Part shown: piece after piece, positions 51,198-59,419 of the stretch | How the letters are laid out: each line of letters opens with the position of its first letter | Position numbering within the stretch: position 1 is the stretch's first letter | Assembly: GCA_017526905.1 (NCBI GenBank) | Contig: JAFXQT010000018.1 | Span: forward strand, 1-59,419 | Length of the DNA stretch: 59,419 nt | Direction of reading: 5' to 3' | Source: Bacteroidaceae bacterium | GTDB lineage: Bacteria; Bacteroidota; Bacteroidia; Bacteroidales; Bacteroidaceae | The notes under the pieces: model-generated | Told to the model about the DNA's origin: nothing | Seen by the model: the letters and a program-made list of their open reading frames with translations, nothing else | Databases searched by the model: none | Position numbers and translations under genes: made by a program

Positions 51198-53447
51198 ATG
51201 GACGATGACACCAGAGCCAAACAGGATGAGGAGATGGTGGGCGCAGCCTATCAGAAACTCATCGACACGTATTTAGCCTCGCCCCACCGCAAGAAAGTGG
51301 AGCTTATCAACCGCGCCTTCAACTTTGCCAAGCAAGCGCACAAGGGCGTACGCCGCCTCAGCGGCGAGCCCTATATCATGCACCCCTTGGCGGTGGCGCA
51401 GATAGCGTGTGGCGAGATCGGGCTTGGCTCCACCTCCATCTGTGCGGCGCTGCTGCACGATGTGGTGGAGGACACGGACTATACGGTGGAGGATCTGTCG
51501 AACGTGTTCGGCCCGAAGATTGCGCAGATCGTGGACGGCCTGACCAAGATATCAGGCGGCATCTTCGGCGAAAAGGCATCGGCACAGGCCGAGTCGTTCA
51601 AGAAGTTGCTGCTCACCATGAGCGATGACATCCGCGTCATCCTCATCAAGATCAGCGACCGCCTGCACAACATGCGCACACTGGGCTCGCAGCCTGCCCA
51701 CAAACAGTACAAGATAGCCGGCGAGACGCTCTACATCTATGCCCCGCTGGCACACCGCCTGGGGCTGAACATCATCAAGGAAGAGCTGGAGGACCTTAGC
51801 TTCAAGTACGAGCACCCTGAGCAGCATCAGCAAATTGTGGATCAGCTGAAAGCCATCGAACCACACCTGAACGAGGTGTTCCGCGAGTTCATCAAGCCCA
51901 TCCGCACAGGGCTGGACAAGATGGGCGTCACCTACGACATCAAGGCGCGCATCAAACGTCCCTACAGTGTGTGGATGAAGATGCAAAACAAGCACGTGGC
52001 CTTCGAGGAGATCTATGATATCCTTGCGGTCCGCGTGGTGTTCGACCCCAAGGGACCGGACACGGAAATCAACGACTGCCTCCAGATCTATGGCATCTGC
52101 ACCAGCTTCTACGACCAGCACCCGAACCGCTTCCGCGACTGGCTGCATCACCCGAAGGCCAATGGCTACCAGGCGCTTCACACCACGCTGATGAGCAAGC
52201 AGGGCCGATGGATAGAACTGCAGATACGAAGCCGGCGCATGGACGATATGGCCGAGCGCGGTTTTGCTGCCCACTGGAAATACAAGGAGGGCGAGAAGGA
52301 TGCCTCGGCCAGCGAGACCGAACTGGACAAGTGGCTGGCCACCATCAAAGAGATCCTGGACGACCCACAGCCGTCGGCCATGGATTTCCTGGACACTATC
52401 AAGCTGAACCTGTATGCCTCGGAGATATTCGTGGTCACGCCGAAGGGCGAGTTCCGCACCATGCCGGCCGGCTGTACGGCTCTCGACTTCGCCTTCTCCA
52501 TCCACACCATGCTCGGCACGCACTGTATGGGTGCCAAGGTAAACCACCAGCTTGTACCTATCAGCCATAAGCTGGAAAGCGGCGACCAGGTGGAAATCAT
52601 CACCGGCAACGACATCCGTGTGCAGGAGTCGTGGCTGCCTTTCGCCACTACGGGCAAGGCCAAGAACAAAATCATGGCCATCCTGCGCCGTCAGCGCCGT
52701 GAGAAAGCCAAGAAGGGCGAGGAGATGGTGACCGAGTGGCTCAGCGCACATGAGGTGCCCGCCAACAGCGTGCTGGTGGACCGTATCTGCAACCTCTACC
52801 GAAAGCCTACACGCGAGGACCTGTTCGTGGCGATAGGCGACGGCTCCATCGAACTCAACGACGACCTCCTCGAGGCGGTGCAGCGCAAACAGCCCAAGGC
52901 GAAGAAACAGGGCAACGGCTGGAAACGCTTCGTCCCCTTCCTCAAGTCCAAGCCTGTCGAGACCCAGGAGGAAGGCCCGGGCAGCGTGGTCATTGATAAG
53001 AAGAAGCCTTTGGCACTGACCGAGGACAATATCAGCCGCTTTATCATGTGCCCGCATTGCCGCCCCATTCCCGGCGACGATGTCCTGGGCTATCTCGACG
53101 AGCAGAACCGTCTCATCATCCATAAGCGTCAGTGTGCCGATGCCAACCGCCTAAAGACGGCCCATGGCAACCAGATTGTAGCCGTGTATTGGGACACACA
53201 CAAGCGAATCACCTTCCCCGCCACCATACATATCGAAGGCATCGACCGCGTCGGCGTGTTGCGCAGCCTCACCGACGTGCTCACACAGCAGCTCAACGTC
53301 AACGTGCGCCACATCACCATCGACACCAACGATGGCATCTTCCAGGGCGACATCGTGCTCGAAGTGCACGACACCCAGGATTTGACTACAATCATCAAGA
53401 ATTTGAAGAAGATAGAGGAACTGGAGGACGTGACAAGAATCTCCTGA
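51198..53447 (+). CDS. RelA/SpoT bifunctional (p)ppGpp synthetase/hydrolase
   Basis: 749 residues with the full Rel order. HD hydrolase (about 40-200; ALLHDVVEDT retains the His-Asp pair). Synthetase (about 245-370; IYDILAVRVVF, GYQALHTTLM, ELQIRSRRMDDMAERG). TGS (about 410-475; VTPKGEFRTMPAGCTALDFA). Then a helical and Cys-containing region (MCPHCRPIPGDD) and a C-terminal ACT domain. Both activities are probably present. It makes and degrades the stringent alarmone. Last gene of the parA-to-rel run. Confidence 0.95.
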   Translation: MDDDTRAKQDEEMVGAAYQKLIDTYLASPHRKKVELINRAFNFAKQAHKGVRRLSGEPYIMHPLAVAQIACGEIGLGSTSICAALLHDVVEDTDYTVEDLSNVFGPKIAQIVDGLTKISGGIFGEKASAQAESFKKLLLTMSDDIRVILIKISDRLHNMRTLGSQPAHKQYKIAGETLYIYAPLAHRLGLNIIKEELEDLSFKYEHPEQHQQIVDQLKAIEPHLNEVFREFIKPIRTGLDKMGVTYDIKARIKRPYSVWMKMQNKHVAFEEIYDILAVRVVFDPKGPDTEINDCLQIYGICTSFYDQHPNRFRDWLHHPKANGYQALHTTLMSKQGRWIELQIRSRRMDDMAERGFAAHWKYKEGEKDASASETELDKWLATIKEILDDPQPSAMDFLDTIKLNLYASEIFVVTPKGEFRTMPAGCTALDFAFSIHTMLGTHCMGAKVNHQLVPISHKLESGDQVEIITGNDIRVQESWLPFATTGKAKNKIMAILRRQRREKAKKGEEMVTEWLSAHEVPANSVLVDRICNLYRKPTREDLFVAIGDGSIELNDDLLEAVQRKQPKAKKQGNGWKRFVPFLKSKPVETQEEGPGSVVIDKKKPLALTEDNISRFIMCPHCRPIPGDDVLGYLDEQNRLIIHKRQCADANRLKTAHGNQIVAVYWDTHKRITFPATIHIEGIDRVGVLRSLTDVLTQQLNVNVRHITIDTNDGIFQGDIVLEVHDTQDLTTIIKNLKKIEELEDVTRIS

Positions 53448-53455
53448 TTCCTGCC

Positions 53456-53803
53456 TTACACCAGGTTGTCCAGCTCATTCTTGATAGCCATGAGCTGTTC
53501 GCGCACATGTATCATGCGGTTCATGAGGTCGCTGCTGTTCTTGGCGCCATCATGGTTCTTCCGGATCAGTTCGCGTGCGGCGCTCAACTTCATGTTGCGC
53601 ACCTTGATGAGGTCATAGACCAGACGTATCTCGTCAATATCCTCCTGGGTATAAATGCGGATGTTCCCGTTGTTCTTGCGCGGATGGATGGTAGGGAACT
53701 CCTTCTCCCAGTAGCGCAGGGTGGTAGGCGGTACGTTGAATATCTCGCCCACCTCTGCGATGGAGTAGAACCTCTTCAGTTCCTTGTTGGGATTCAGTGG
53801 CAT
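53456..53803 (-). CDS. MerR-family transcriptional regulator
   Basis: 115 residues from ATG 53803. N-terminal winged helix (about 8-75): FYSIAEVGEIFNVPPTTLRY, NNGNIRIYTQEDIDEI. A C-terminal coil for dimerisation follows. No effector domain, as in the short MerR-like proteins commonly found next to lytic transglycosylase/rel genes in Bacteroidales. The upstream frame to 53860 is rejected because it runs into the promoter. Confidence 0.9.
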   Translation of the reverse strand: MPLNPNKELKRFYSIAEVGEIFNVPPTTLRYWEKEFPTIHPRKNNGNIRIYTQEDIDEIRLVYDLIKVRNMKLSAARELIRKNHDGAKNSSDLMNRMIHVREQLMAIKNELDNLV

Positions 53804-53848
53804 GCGTCGCAGTAGATTAGAAGTGATACCTTTTGTGCTTTTACATCG

Positions 53849-53879
53849 CAAAAGTAGCAATTATTTCCCAACTGGCAAA
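53849..53879 (-). promoter_or_regulatory. Promoter of the MerR-family gene
   Basis: Minus-strand TTTG (53879-53876), 19 bp, TACTTTTG (53856-53849). Confidence 0.7.
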
Positions 53880-54011
53880 AAGAAAGGGCACGAATCTCCC
53901 GCCAACCTGCGCTTTTCTGCCTTTTCCGTGTCGTTCCACCTCGTTTATACATGCTCAAAAGGGCATCGGAGGCGCCTCGTTTCTTGAATTTCAGAAGAAT
54001 ATTGCGTCGCA

Positions 54012-54045
54012 TTTGCTTCCGAATGCAATTTAATTCGTACCTTTG
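54012..54045 (+). promoter_or_regulatory. Promoter of alaS
   Basis: TTTG at 54012-54015, 22 bp, TACCTTTG at 54038-54045, 40 bp before the first ATG. Spacing slightly long. Confidence 0.6.
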
Positions 54046-54085
54046 CGGCCAAATCCGCAAACCGTCAAACCGAAACACACTATAA

Positions 54086-56755
54086 ATGATGACAGCTAAC
54101 GAAATCCGCGACTCGTTCAAGAAGTTCTTCGAGTCCAAGGGGCACACCATCGTGCCCTCTGCACCCATGGTCATCAAAGATGACCCCACACTGATGTTCA
54201 CCAATGCCGGCATGAACCAGTGGAAAGATATTATTCTGGGCACACGCGACCCGGAGCCACGCCGCCGTGCCGATTCGCAGAAGTGCCTCCGTGTCAGCGG
54301 CAAGCACAACGACTTGGAGGAGGTGGGACACGACACCTACCACCACACCATGTTCGAGATGCTGGGCAACTGGTCCTTCGGCGATTACTTCAAGGAAGGG
54401 GCCATCGACATGGCTTGGGAGTATCTGGTCGATGTGCTCGGCCTCGACCCCAAGGACCTCTACGTAACCGTGTTTGAGGGGTCGCCCGAAGAGAATATCC
54501 CCCGTGACGACGAGGCTGCCGGCTACTGGCGCAAGCATGTGCCCGAGGACCACATCCTCCTGGGCAACAAGCACGACAATTTCTGGGAGATGGGCGACAC
54601 CGGCCCCTGCGGCCCCTGCTCCGAGATCCACTTGGACAGCCGCACGCCCGAGGAGAAGGCCAAGGTGCCCGGCCGCGAACTGGTCAATAAGGACGACCCG
54701 CAGGTCATCGAGATCTGGAACAACGTGTTCATGCAGTTCAACCGCAAGGCCGACGGCTCGCTGGAGCCCCTGGCCATGAATGTCATCGACACCGGCATGG
54801 GCTTCGAGCGCCTGGTGCGCGCGCTGCAAGGCAAACACTCCAACTATGACACCGACGTGTTCCAGCCCATCATCCGCCGCATCGAGGAACTTTCGGGCAA
54901 GCAATACGGCAGCACCGAGGAGGTCGATGTGGCCATGCGCGTCATTGCCGACCATATCCGTGCCGTGGCCTTCAGCATTGCCGACGGCCAGCTGCCCGGC
55001 AACGCCAAGGCAGGCTACGTCATCCGCCGCATCCTGCGACGTGCCGTCCGCTATGCCTACACCTTCCTCGGCCAGAAGCAGGCCTTCATGTATCGGCTGC
55101 TGCCCACCCTCGTGTCCGAGATGGGCCAGGCCTATCCCGAGCTGGTGGCCCAGCAGGAGCTCATCTCCAAGGTGATGAAGGAGGAGGAGGACTCCTTCCT
55201 CCGCACCCTCGAAACGGGCATCCGCTTGCTGGACAAGGTCATGGCCGAGACGAAGGCTGCCGGCAAGAGCGCCATCGACGGCACCCAGGCCTTCACCCTC
55301 TTCGACACCTACGGCTTCCCCCTCGACCTCACACAGCTCATCTGCCGCGAGAACGGCCTGAGTGTCGATGAGGCCGGCTTCGACGTGGAGATGCAGAAGC
55401 AGAAGGAGCGTGCCCGCAACGCCGCCGCCGTCGAGACCGACGACTGGCAGGAGGTGGTGAATGACGAATTACGAATGAAGAATGACGAATCGGGAAGTCA
55501 GGACACAGACATTCATTCGTCATCCTTCGTGGGCTGGGATTATACCGAGTACGAGTGCCATATCCTCCGCTACCGCCGCGTCACCCAGAAGAAGCAGACC
55601 TTCTACCAGATTGTCCTGGACAAGACTCCGTTCTATGCCGAGATGGGCGGTCAGGTAGGCGACCAGGGCGTGCTCGTTAGCGAGAACGAAACCATCGATA
55701 TCATCGACACCAAGAGCGAGAACGGTCTCACCGTTCACATCGCCAAGAAGCTGCCCCAGCACCCCGAAGCTTCCTTCATGGCCTGCGTCGATACCGACAA
55801 GCGCCACGCTTCCGAGGCCAACCACAGTGCCACCCACCTGTTGGATCAGGCGCTGCGCGAGGTGCTCGGCACGCATGTGGAGCAGAAGGGCTCGCTCGTT
55901 TCGCCCGAAGGTCTGCGCTTCGACTTCAGCCACTTCCAGAAGGTAACGGCCGAGGAACTGCGCCAGGTGGAGCGCATCGTCAACCAGCGCATCCGTGAGA
56001 ACATCCCCTTGCAGGACCACCGCGACGTGCCCATCGAGCAGGCCAAGGAACTCGGCGCCATCGCCCTCTTCGGCGAGAAGTACGGCGACCGCGTCCGTGT
56101 GGTACAGTTCGGCAAGAGTGTCGAGTTCTGTGGCGGTTGCCACGTCAAGGCCACCGGCCAGATCGGCATGTTCAAGATTGTGGCCGAGAGCAGCGTGGCT
56201 GCCGGCATCCGCCGCATCGAGGCCGTCACCGGGCAGAAGGTGGAGGAGATGCTCTATCAGCTGGAGGACACCATCGGCGCCATCCGCAACTTCTTCAACG
56301 GTCAGCCCGACGTAACGGCCAACATCGAGAAGATGATCATGGAGAACGCCGACATGAAGCGCCAGGTGGAGCAGTTCGTACACGAGAAGGGCCAGCAGGC
56401 CAAACAGATGCTCATCGAGAAGGCTGTCGTGCAGGACGGCGTCACCATCATCAAGCATTTCCTGCCCCTGCCTGCCGATGCCGTCAAGGACATCGCCTTC
56501 CAGCTGCGTGCCGAGGTGCCCAACGCACTTGTGGCCTTGGGCAGCATGAACCAGGACAAGCCCCTGCTCACCTGCGCCGCTTCCGACAGCCTTGTCCAGG
56601 AGCATGGCGTCAATGTGGGCAAGATCATCCGCGAGGCCGCCAAGCTCATTCAGGGCGGCGGTGGCGGACAGCCCCACTTTGCCACGGCCGGCGGCCGCAA
56701 TGCCGACGGCCTCAGTGCCGCCCTCGACAAGTTCGTCGAGCTGGCTTTGGCCTGA
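54086..56755 (+). CDS. alaS: Alanine--tRNA ligase
   Basis: 889 residues. Charges tRNA-Ala. Class II core at the N-terminus ([25 protein letters not shown]), the editing domain with [11 protein letters not shown] and CGGCH (zinc ligands), and a C-Ala domain ending in [14 protein letters not shown]. The start is ATG 54086 or the next codon 54089. Residues about 459-480 ([20 protein letters not shown]) come from an inserted AT-rich repeat with an inverted ATGACGAAT/ATTCGTCAT pair and are absent from usual AlaRS. The frame is kept, so the enzyme should work. Confidence 0.97.
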   Translation: MMTANEIRDSFKKFFESKGHTIVPSAPMVIKDDPTLMFTNAGMNQWKDIILGTRDPEPRRRADSQKCLRVSGKHNDLEEVGHDTYHHTMFEMLGNWSFGDYFKEGAIDMAWEYLVDVLGLDPKDLYVTVFEGSPEENIPRDDEAAGYWRKHVPEDHILLGNKHDNFWEMGDTGPCGPCSEIHLDSRTPEEKAKVPGRELVNKDDPQVIEIWNNVFMQFNRKADGSLEPLAMNVIDTGMGFERLVRALQGKHSNYDTDVFQPIIRRIEELSGKQYGSTEEVDVAMRVIADHIRAVAFSIADGQLPGNAKAGYVIRRILRRAVRYAYTFLGQKQAFMYRLLPTLVSEMGQAYPELVAQQELISKVMKEEEDSFLRTLETGIRLLDKVMAETKAAGKSAIDGTQAFTLFDTYGFPLDLTQLICRENGLSVDEAGFDVEMQKQKERARNAAAVETDDWQEVVNDELRMKNDESGSQDTDIHSSSFVGWDYTEYECHILRYRRVTQKKQTFYQIVLDKTPFYAEMGGQVGDQGVLVSENETIDIIDTKSENGLTVHIAKKLPQHPEASFMACVDTDKRHASEANHSATHLLDQALREVLGTHVEQKGSLVSPEGLRFDFSHFQKVTAEELRQVERIVNQRIRENIPLQDHRDVPIEQAKELGAIALFGEKYGDRVRVVQFGKSVEFCGGCHVKATGQIGMFKIVAESSVAAGIRRIEAVTGQKVEEMLYQLEDTIGAIRNFFNGQPDVTANIEKMIMENADMKRQVEQFVHEKGQQAKQMLIEKAVVQDGVTIIKHFLPLPADAVKDIAFQLRAEVPNALVALGSMNQDKPLLTCAASDSLVQEHGVNVGKIIREAAKLIQGGGGGQPHFATAGGRNADGLSAALDKFVELALA
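55460..55523. repeat. AT-rich repeat inserted in frame in alaS
   Basis: AATGACGAAT at 55460-55469 and again at 55481-55490 (21-bp period), with the complement ATTCGTCAT at 55515-55523. On the minus strand it reads as the CATTCGTAATTCGTCATT-type repeat found between genes in many Bacteroidota. Here it sits inside a coding sequence. Confidence 0.8.
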
Positions 56756-56830
56756 GCCCGGTTCCCATATCCGTGGCCGCCCGCTGTGACGTGCCTCGGC
56801 ATGATTTCGCTGCCCTATGCAGATAAAAGA

Positions 56831-56871
56831 GCGTGAATTGCTTGGCAATTCACGCTTTCTTTGTATATTTG
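56831..56871 (+). promoter_or_regulatory. Terminator hairpin overlapping a promoter
   Basis: GCGTGAATTG (56831-56840) pairs with CAATTCACGC (56846-56855), followed by TTTCTTT: an intrinsic terminator for alaS. The loop contains TTG (56842-56844), which with TATATTTG at 56864-56871 (19-bp gap) forms a promoter for the next gene. The two signals share the same bases. Confidence 0.7.
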
Positions 56872-56895
56872 CCACGCAAACCACCTCGTTTACCT

Positions 56896-58809
56896 ATGAA
56901 AACGCCCTTCGCCCATTGCCTTCACCCCCTCGCACTGCTGTGTGTGCTGTTCTTAGCCACGGCCACGGCTGCCGGCGGTTCGGCGCGCTCGCAGGCGCAG
57001 TGCCCGGTGGTTCCGTTGCAGGTGGAGCGTCTGCCCGACCTGAATATGCCTCGTTCCGGCCATGCCTTGATCTGGGCCAATGGCGAGGCGGTCGTGGTGG
57101 GCGGCCACACGTCGGGCTTTATCCCCACGGCTACTGCCGAGTACTACAGCGACGGACAGTGGCACCTGTTACCCACCGTCTACAAGCACGACGACGGCCT
57201 CACGCTGCTGCTGCGCTCCGGCCAGGTGCTCGTGGCCGGCGGGCACGAGAAGAACCTGGGCATCGGTCAGACCTTCGAGGTGGAACGCTACGACCCCGTG
57301 GCGCACCGGTTCGAGGGCTTTGGCTGTCTGGACCGCAAGCGCACACTTTTCAGCGCTGTCGAGCTGGACAGCGGGCGGGTGCTCGTCTCGGGCAACTGGT
57401 ACGAGCGCGATGAAATCGAGCTTTTTGACGGGCGCAAGTTCTTTGCCCATGTCAAACCCGTGTCAACCCCGCGCGCAGCCCCCTTCATGTTCCGCATGTC
57501 GGACGGCGATGCCCTTATCCTGGCGGGGCAGGACACCTGCGGGCACATCCTGGACACCATCGTGGTGGATCGGTGGCGTGGCGAGCCTTTCAGCGTGCCG
57601 CTGCTGCGCGAGTGGATTCCGCTGCCATGCGAGGGGCACCAGCGCGATGGCTACGCCAGTTTCGTGGGCGATGAGGCCAAGGACGAGTACGCCTATCTGA
57701 TGCCGGTGGTTCGTCGCGACGGGTACAAGGCGGGCAATCCTTGGTGCCGCCCACAGCTGGGCATCGTGCGTGTGCAGGACACCCGTTTCGAGCTTCTGCC
57801 CACGGCCGCGCCCATTCCCCGGTGCTCGCCAGCGGGGCATGCCATCCATTGGTTCACGCATGTCATAGCCGACCGCCAGCGCGGCCGCGGCTATGTGTTG
57901 GGGATCGATTCCCACAGCTCGGTTTGTATCTTGGCTTTCGATTACACGCGCGCGCCCATGCCCGTGTGCCTTTATTATATGGAGCGGAACGATTGGCTGG
58001 GGTTTTCCGTTCCCGTGTTGATGCCCGACGGCAACCTGCTCATGGCCGGCGGCATCTGGAACGATAACTTCGCGCCCTTTGCGTCGGCCGCCATCCTCCG
58101 TGTCAGCCCTGATGCCGCCTCCTCTCTTCAGCGCGCCTCCGGCTGGGGCTGGTGGCTGGCTGCCTTGGCCGGTGTCCTGGCCCTTGTGGGCCTCATGGCC
58201 CGCTTGCGCCAGCACAAACTAAGGCAGGCCGCCGCTGCGGCACAGGCCCCACAGGCCCCCACTGGCAGCGGCGCCAATGGGCCCGCCCCCGGCGGTGCTT
58301 CTTGCCCCGCCGAGATTGGCGAGGCAGTGATGCCCGGTGGCGGCCCCAACCAGGCCGGCGTTGTTTTGGCCCAGCAGCCCGGCGGTGCAGCAGTCCAGCC
58401 CCTTAGCGGCGGGGCCGCCCTCTCTCCTGCCGCGCCATCAGTAGGAGGGGCCATTGTGCCCGAGGGTTCCCCTTCGGGCTCCTCCGACTCGCTCATGCCC
58501 CGCCTCCGCCAGCTGATGGAAGAGGAGCGGCTGTTCCTGAACAGCGAGCTGAAGGTGTCCGATGTGGCCACTCGCCTGGGCACGAACGTGCGCTATGTGT
58601 CGGGCTGCCTGAAGGCCGAAGGCATCAACTTCAAATCCTTCGTAAACACCTACCGCGTGGCCTATGCCCAGCAGTTGCTGCAGCGCCAGCCCGACATCAA
58701 GATGGCGGCCGTGGCGGCCGAATCGGGCTTCTCGGGCACCAGTTCCTTCTTCCGCACGTTCAAGACCGTGACTGGTGTCACGCCCAGCGAATGGCGCGAG
58801 GGTAAGTAA
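56896..58809 (+). CDS. Membrane-spanning regulator: Kelch-like sensor fused to AraC-type helix-turn-helix
   Basis: 637 residues from ATG 56896. Signal-anchor or signal peptide (LALLCVLFLATATAAGG). Residues about 35-405 form a propeller of Kelch or galactose-oxidase-like repeats (GHALIWANGEAVVVGGHTSG, RSGQVLVAGGHEKN, MPDGNLLMAGGIWNDN). One membrane helix at about 416-438 (GWGWWLAALAGVLALVGLMA). An ~90-residue Ala/Gly/Pro-rich linker (about 440-525) follows. The C-terminal AraC helix-turn-helix spans about 530-637 (LKVSDVATRLGTNVRYVSGC, GFSGTSSFFRTFKTVTGVTP). This is a one-component sensor: ligand outside, DNA binding inside. No histidine kinase parts are present. The adjacent secreted BNR gene is a likely target. 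Start chosen from the promoter position. Confidence 0.85.
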   Translation: MKTPFAHCLHPLALLCVLFLATATAAGGSARSQAQCPVVPLQVERLPDLNMPRSGHALIWANGEAVVVGGHTSGFIPTATAEYYSDGQWHLLPTVYKHDDGLTLLLRSGQVLVAGGHEKNLGIGQTFEVERYDPVAHRFEGFGCLDRKRTLFSAVELDSGRVLVSGNWYERDEIELFDGRKFFAHVKPVSTPRAAPFMFRMSDGDALILAGQDTCGHILDTIVVDRWRGEPFSVPLLREWIPLPCEGHQRDGYASFVGDEAKDEYAYLMPVVRRDGYKAGNPWCRPQLGIVRVQDTRFELLPTAAPIPRCSPAGHAIHWFTHVIADRQRGRGYVLGIDSHSSVCILAFDYTRAPMPVCLYYMERNDWLGFSVPVLMPDGNLLMAGGIWNDNFAPFASAAILRVSPDAASSLQRASGWGWWLAALAGVLALVGLMARLRQHKLRQAAAAAQAPQAPTGSGANGPAPGGASCPAEIGEAVMPGGGPNQAGVVLAQQPGGAAVQPLSGGAALSPAAPSVGGAIVPEGSPSGSSDSLMPRLRQLMEEERLFLNSELKVSDVATRLGTNVRYVSGCLKAEGINFKSFVNTYRVAYAQQLLQRQPDIKMAAVAAESGFSGTSSFFRTFKTVTGVTPSEWREGK

Positions 58810-58840
58810 GGGGGCGCGTGCCCGTTGGCCTGTCCTTTTT

Positions 58841-59017
58841 GGTGGGTTCTATAAATTAGCTTTGAATTGCTCTTAGGCTATTTCCGAACAGATTTTGTTT
58901 CAAGACCGCCGGGGCGTAGCGGGCTACGTCCCAAGGACTTGGAGCAAAAGATGCCGGAAAGAGGCAAGAGCAAACAAAGATAATTCATAGAGAATTTATT
59001 AATTGATAGAACACACC
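58841..59017 (+). repeat. 177-bp hairpin element, copy E
   Basis: Same ends and apex as copies A, C and D. Flanked by TTTT on each side (apparent 4-bp target duplication, though in a T run on the left). Internal sequence is closest to copy A in the apex arms. Confidence 0.87.
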
Positions 59018-59039
59018 TTTTGCGTGTTTCTTTGCAAAA

Positions 59040-59068
59040 CGGCTCTCAAATTCTGAATTTGGGAGTCG
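59040..59068 (+). terminator. Terminator after the Kelch/AraC gene
   Basis: CGGCTCTCAAATTC (59040-59053) pairs with GAATTTGGGAGTCG (59055-59068) with two weak pairs, followed by CTTTTCGG. It is 230 bp after the stop because of the inserted hairpin element. Confidence 0.7.
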
Positions 59069-59147
59069 CTTTTCGGTTTTTGAGAGTGTGCGCCTCGCTT
59101 TTCTTGCCATCTTTGCCCCCACACAGAACAATCAAAACGCATCGCTT

Positions 59148-59419
59148 ATGAAAACCTACCTACTTTCAATTGCTTTCTTGCTCCTGCCCTGGATGGGTGC
59201 CGGGGCCGCAAGCATGGACCAGTTCGTGCCCTCCAACTGGGGCGGGTGGAAGAACCTGTCGCTGGGCACGACCGACACCACGTATTACACCAAGACTCAG
59301 TTGCCCATGGACGTGCAGGTCTCCGGCCAGACCGTACATGTGGCCTGGACTGACTGGAAGCCCAACGCCGATGGCGATTACTGCCTTTGGTACCGGCGCT
59401 CCACCGATGCCGGCCGCAC
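59148..59419 (+). CDS. Secreted BNR-repeat protein, N-terminal part (runs off window)
   Basis: 90 residues visible. Signal peptide (TYLLSIAFLLLPWMGAGA). The segment VSGQTVHVAWTDWKPNADGD followed by LWYRRSTDAG is the start of a BNR (Asp-box) repeat as in sialidase-like propellers. The rest lies outside the window, so the enzyme class is open. It directly follows the Kelch/AraC regulator, which suggests a sensor and target pair. Confidence 0.72.
   Translation, partial: MKTYLLSIAFLLLPWMGAGAASMDQFVPSNWGGWKNLSLGTTDTTYYTKTQLPMDVQVSGQTVHVAWTDWKPNADGDYCLWYRRSTDAGR

Larger units (their letters stand above)
58810..59147. other. Intergenic region with hairpin element and terminator
   Basis: 338 bp between the Kelch/AraC gene and the BNR gene. 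It is filled by hairpin element E, a terminator at 59040-59068 and a CATCTTTG sequence (59108-59115) that resembles a -7 box with one mismatch. Nothing else seen. Confidence 0.55.

Noticed and set aside
1-59419. Ribosomal RNA operon or other structural RNA genes besides tRNA-Lys
   Set aside because: No rRNA, tmRNA, RNase P or riboswitch motif was seen.

Overview
The window is a chromosomal piece of a Bacteroidota bacterium, most likely order Bacteroidales and probably Prevotellaceae. Four things point there. Promoters follow the TAnnTTTG (-7) / TTTG (-33) pattern. There is a type IX secretion gene (porQ) beside cmk and ispH, and an HU-HIG protein beside a VirE-type protein. Lineage-typical gene orders are present: parA-parB-DUF5683-lytic transglycosylase-rel, psd-pssA opposite dnaE-trx, and rsmD with DUF3822. 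No genus can be fixed from the sequence alone.

Layout. Positions 1-549 hold the start of a class I fumarase (minus strand). Positions 550-12850 are accessory: an antitoxin with an internally deleted PIN toxin, a small basic protein between hairpin repeats, a divergent HU-HIG / VirE pair, and a minus-strand defence operon. That operon contains dinD, an EEP-family nuclease, McrB with an EVE-like reader region, McrC, a chimeric gene remnant and a XRE regulator. A retropepsin remnant marks the edge. Positions 12855-30782 are mostly housekeeping: hflX, a coiled-coil lipoprotein, rsmI, tdk, an AI-2E family permease, tRNA-Lys, pssA/psd, dnaE, trxA, birA, rsmD, DUF3822, a RecD-like helicase, and AraC and Lrp regulators. 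Positions 30905-36371 carry an ExbB/ExbD/TonB energy-transduction set with tatD and a polyprenyl synthase between. Positions 36593-39299 are porQ-cmk-ispH. Positions 39566-46604 are glycan-related (GH20 hexosaminidase, GH43, a DUF6055 secreted zincin-like protein) with aroB. Positions 46654-56755 are tadA, the parAB-to-rel operon, a MerR regulator and alaS. The right end has an unusual membrane-spanning Kelch/AraC regulator and the start of a secreted BNR-repeat protein.

The most striking non-coding content is a family of 177-bp self-complementary elements, with GGTGGGTTCTAT...ATAGAACACACC ends and apparent 4-bp target duplications. There are four full copies, two shorter derivatives (one inside the aroB leader) and one solo end. 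A second short repeat (CCTGTAGTCTGTAGT core) occurs four times in the accessory part. An array of eight TAGTCG/CGACTA hexamers, several spaced about one helical turn apart, lies upstream of the XRE gene of the McrBC locus. Two 22-bp-period tandem arrays, a 34-bp perfect palindrome inside dinD and several deletion-derived gene remnants are also present.
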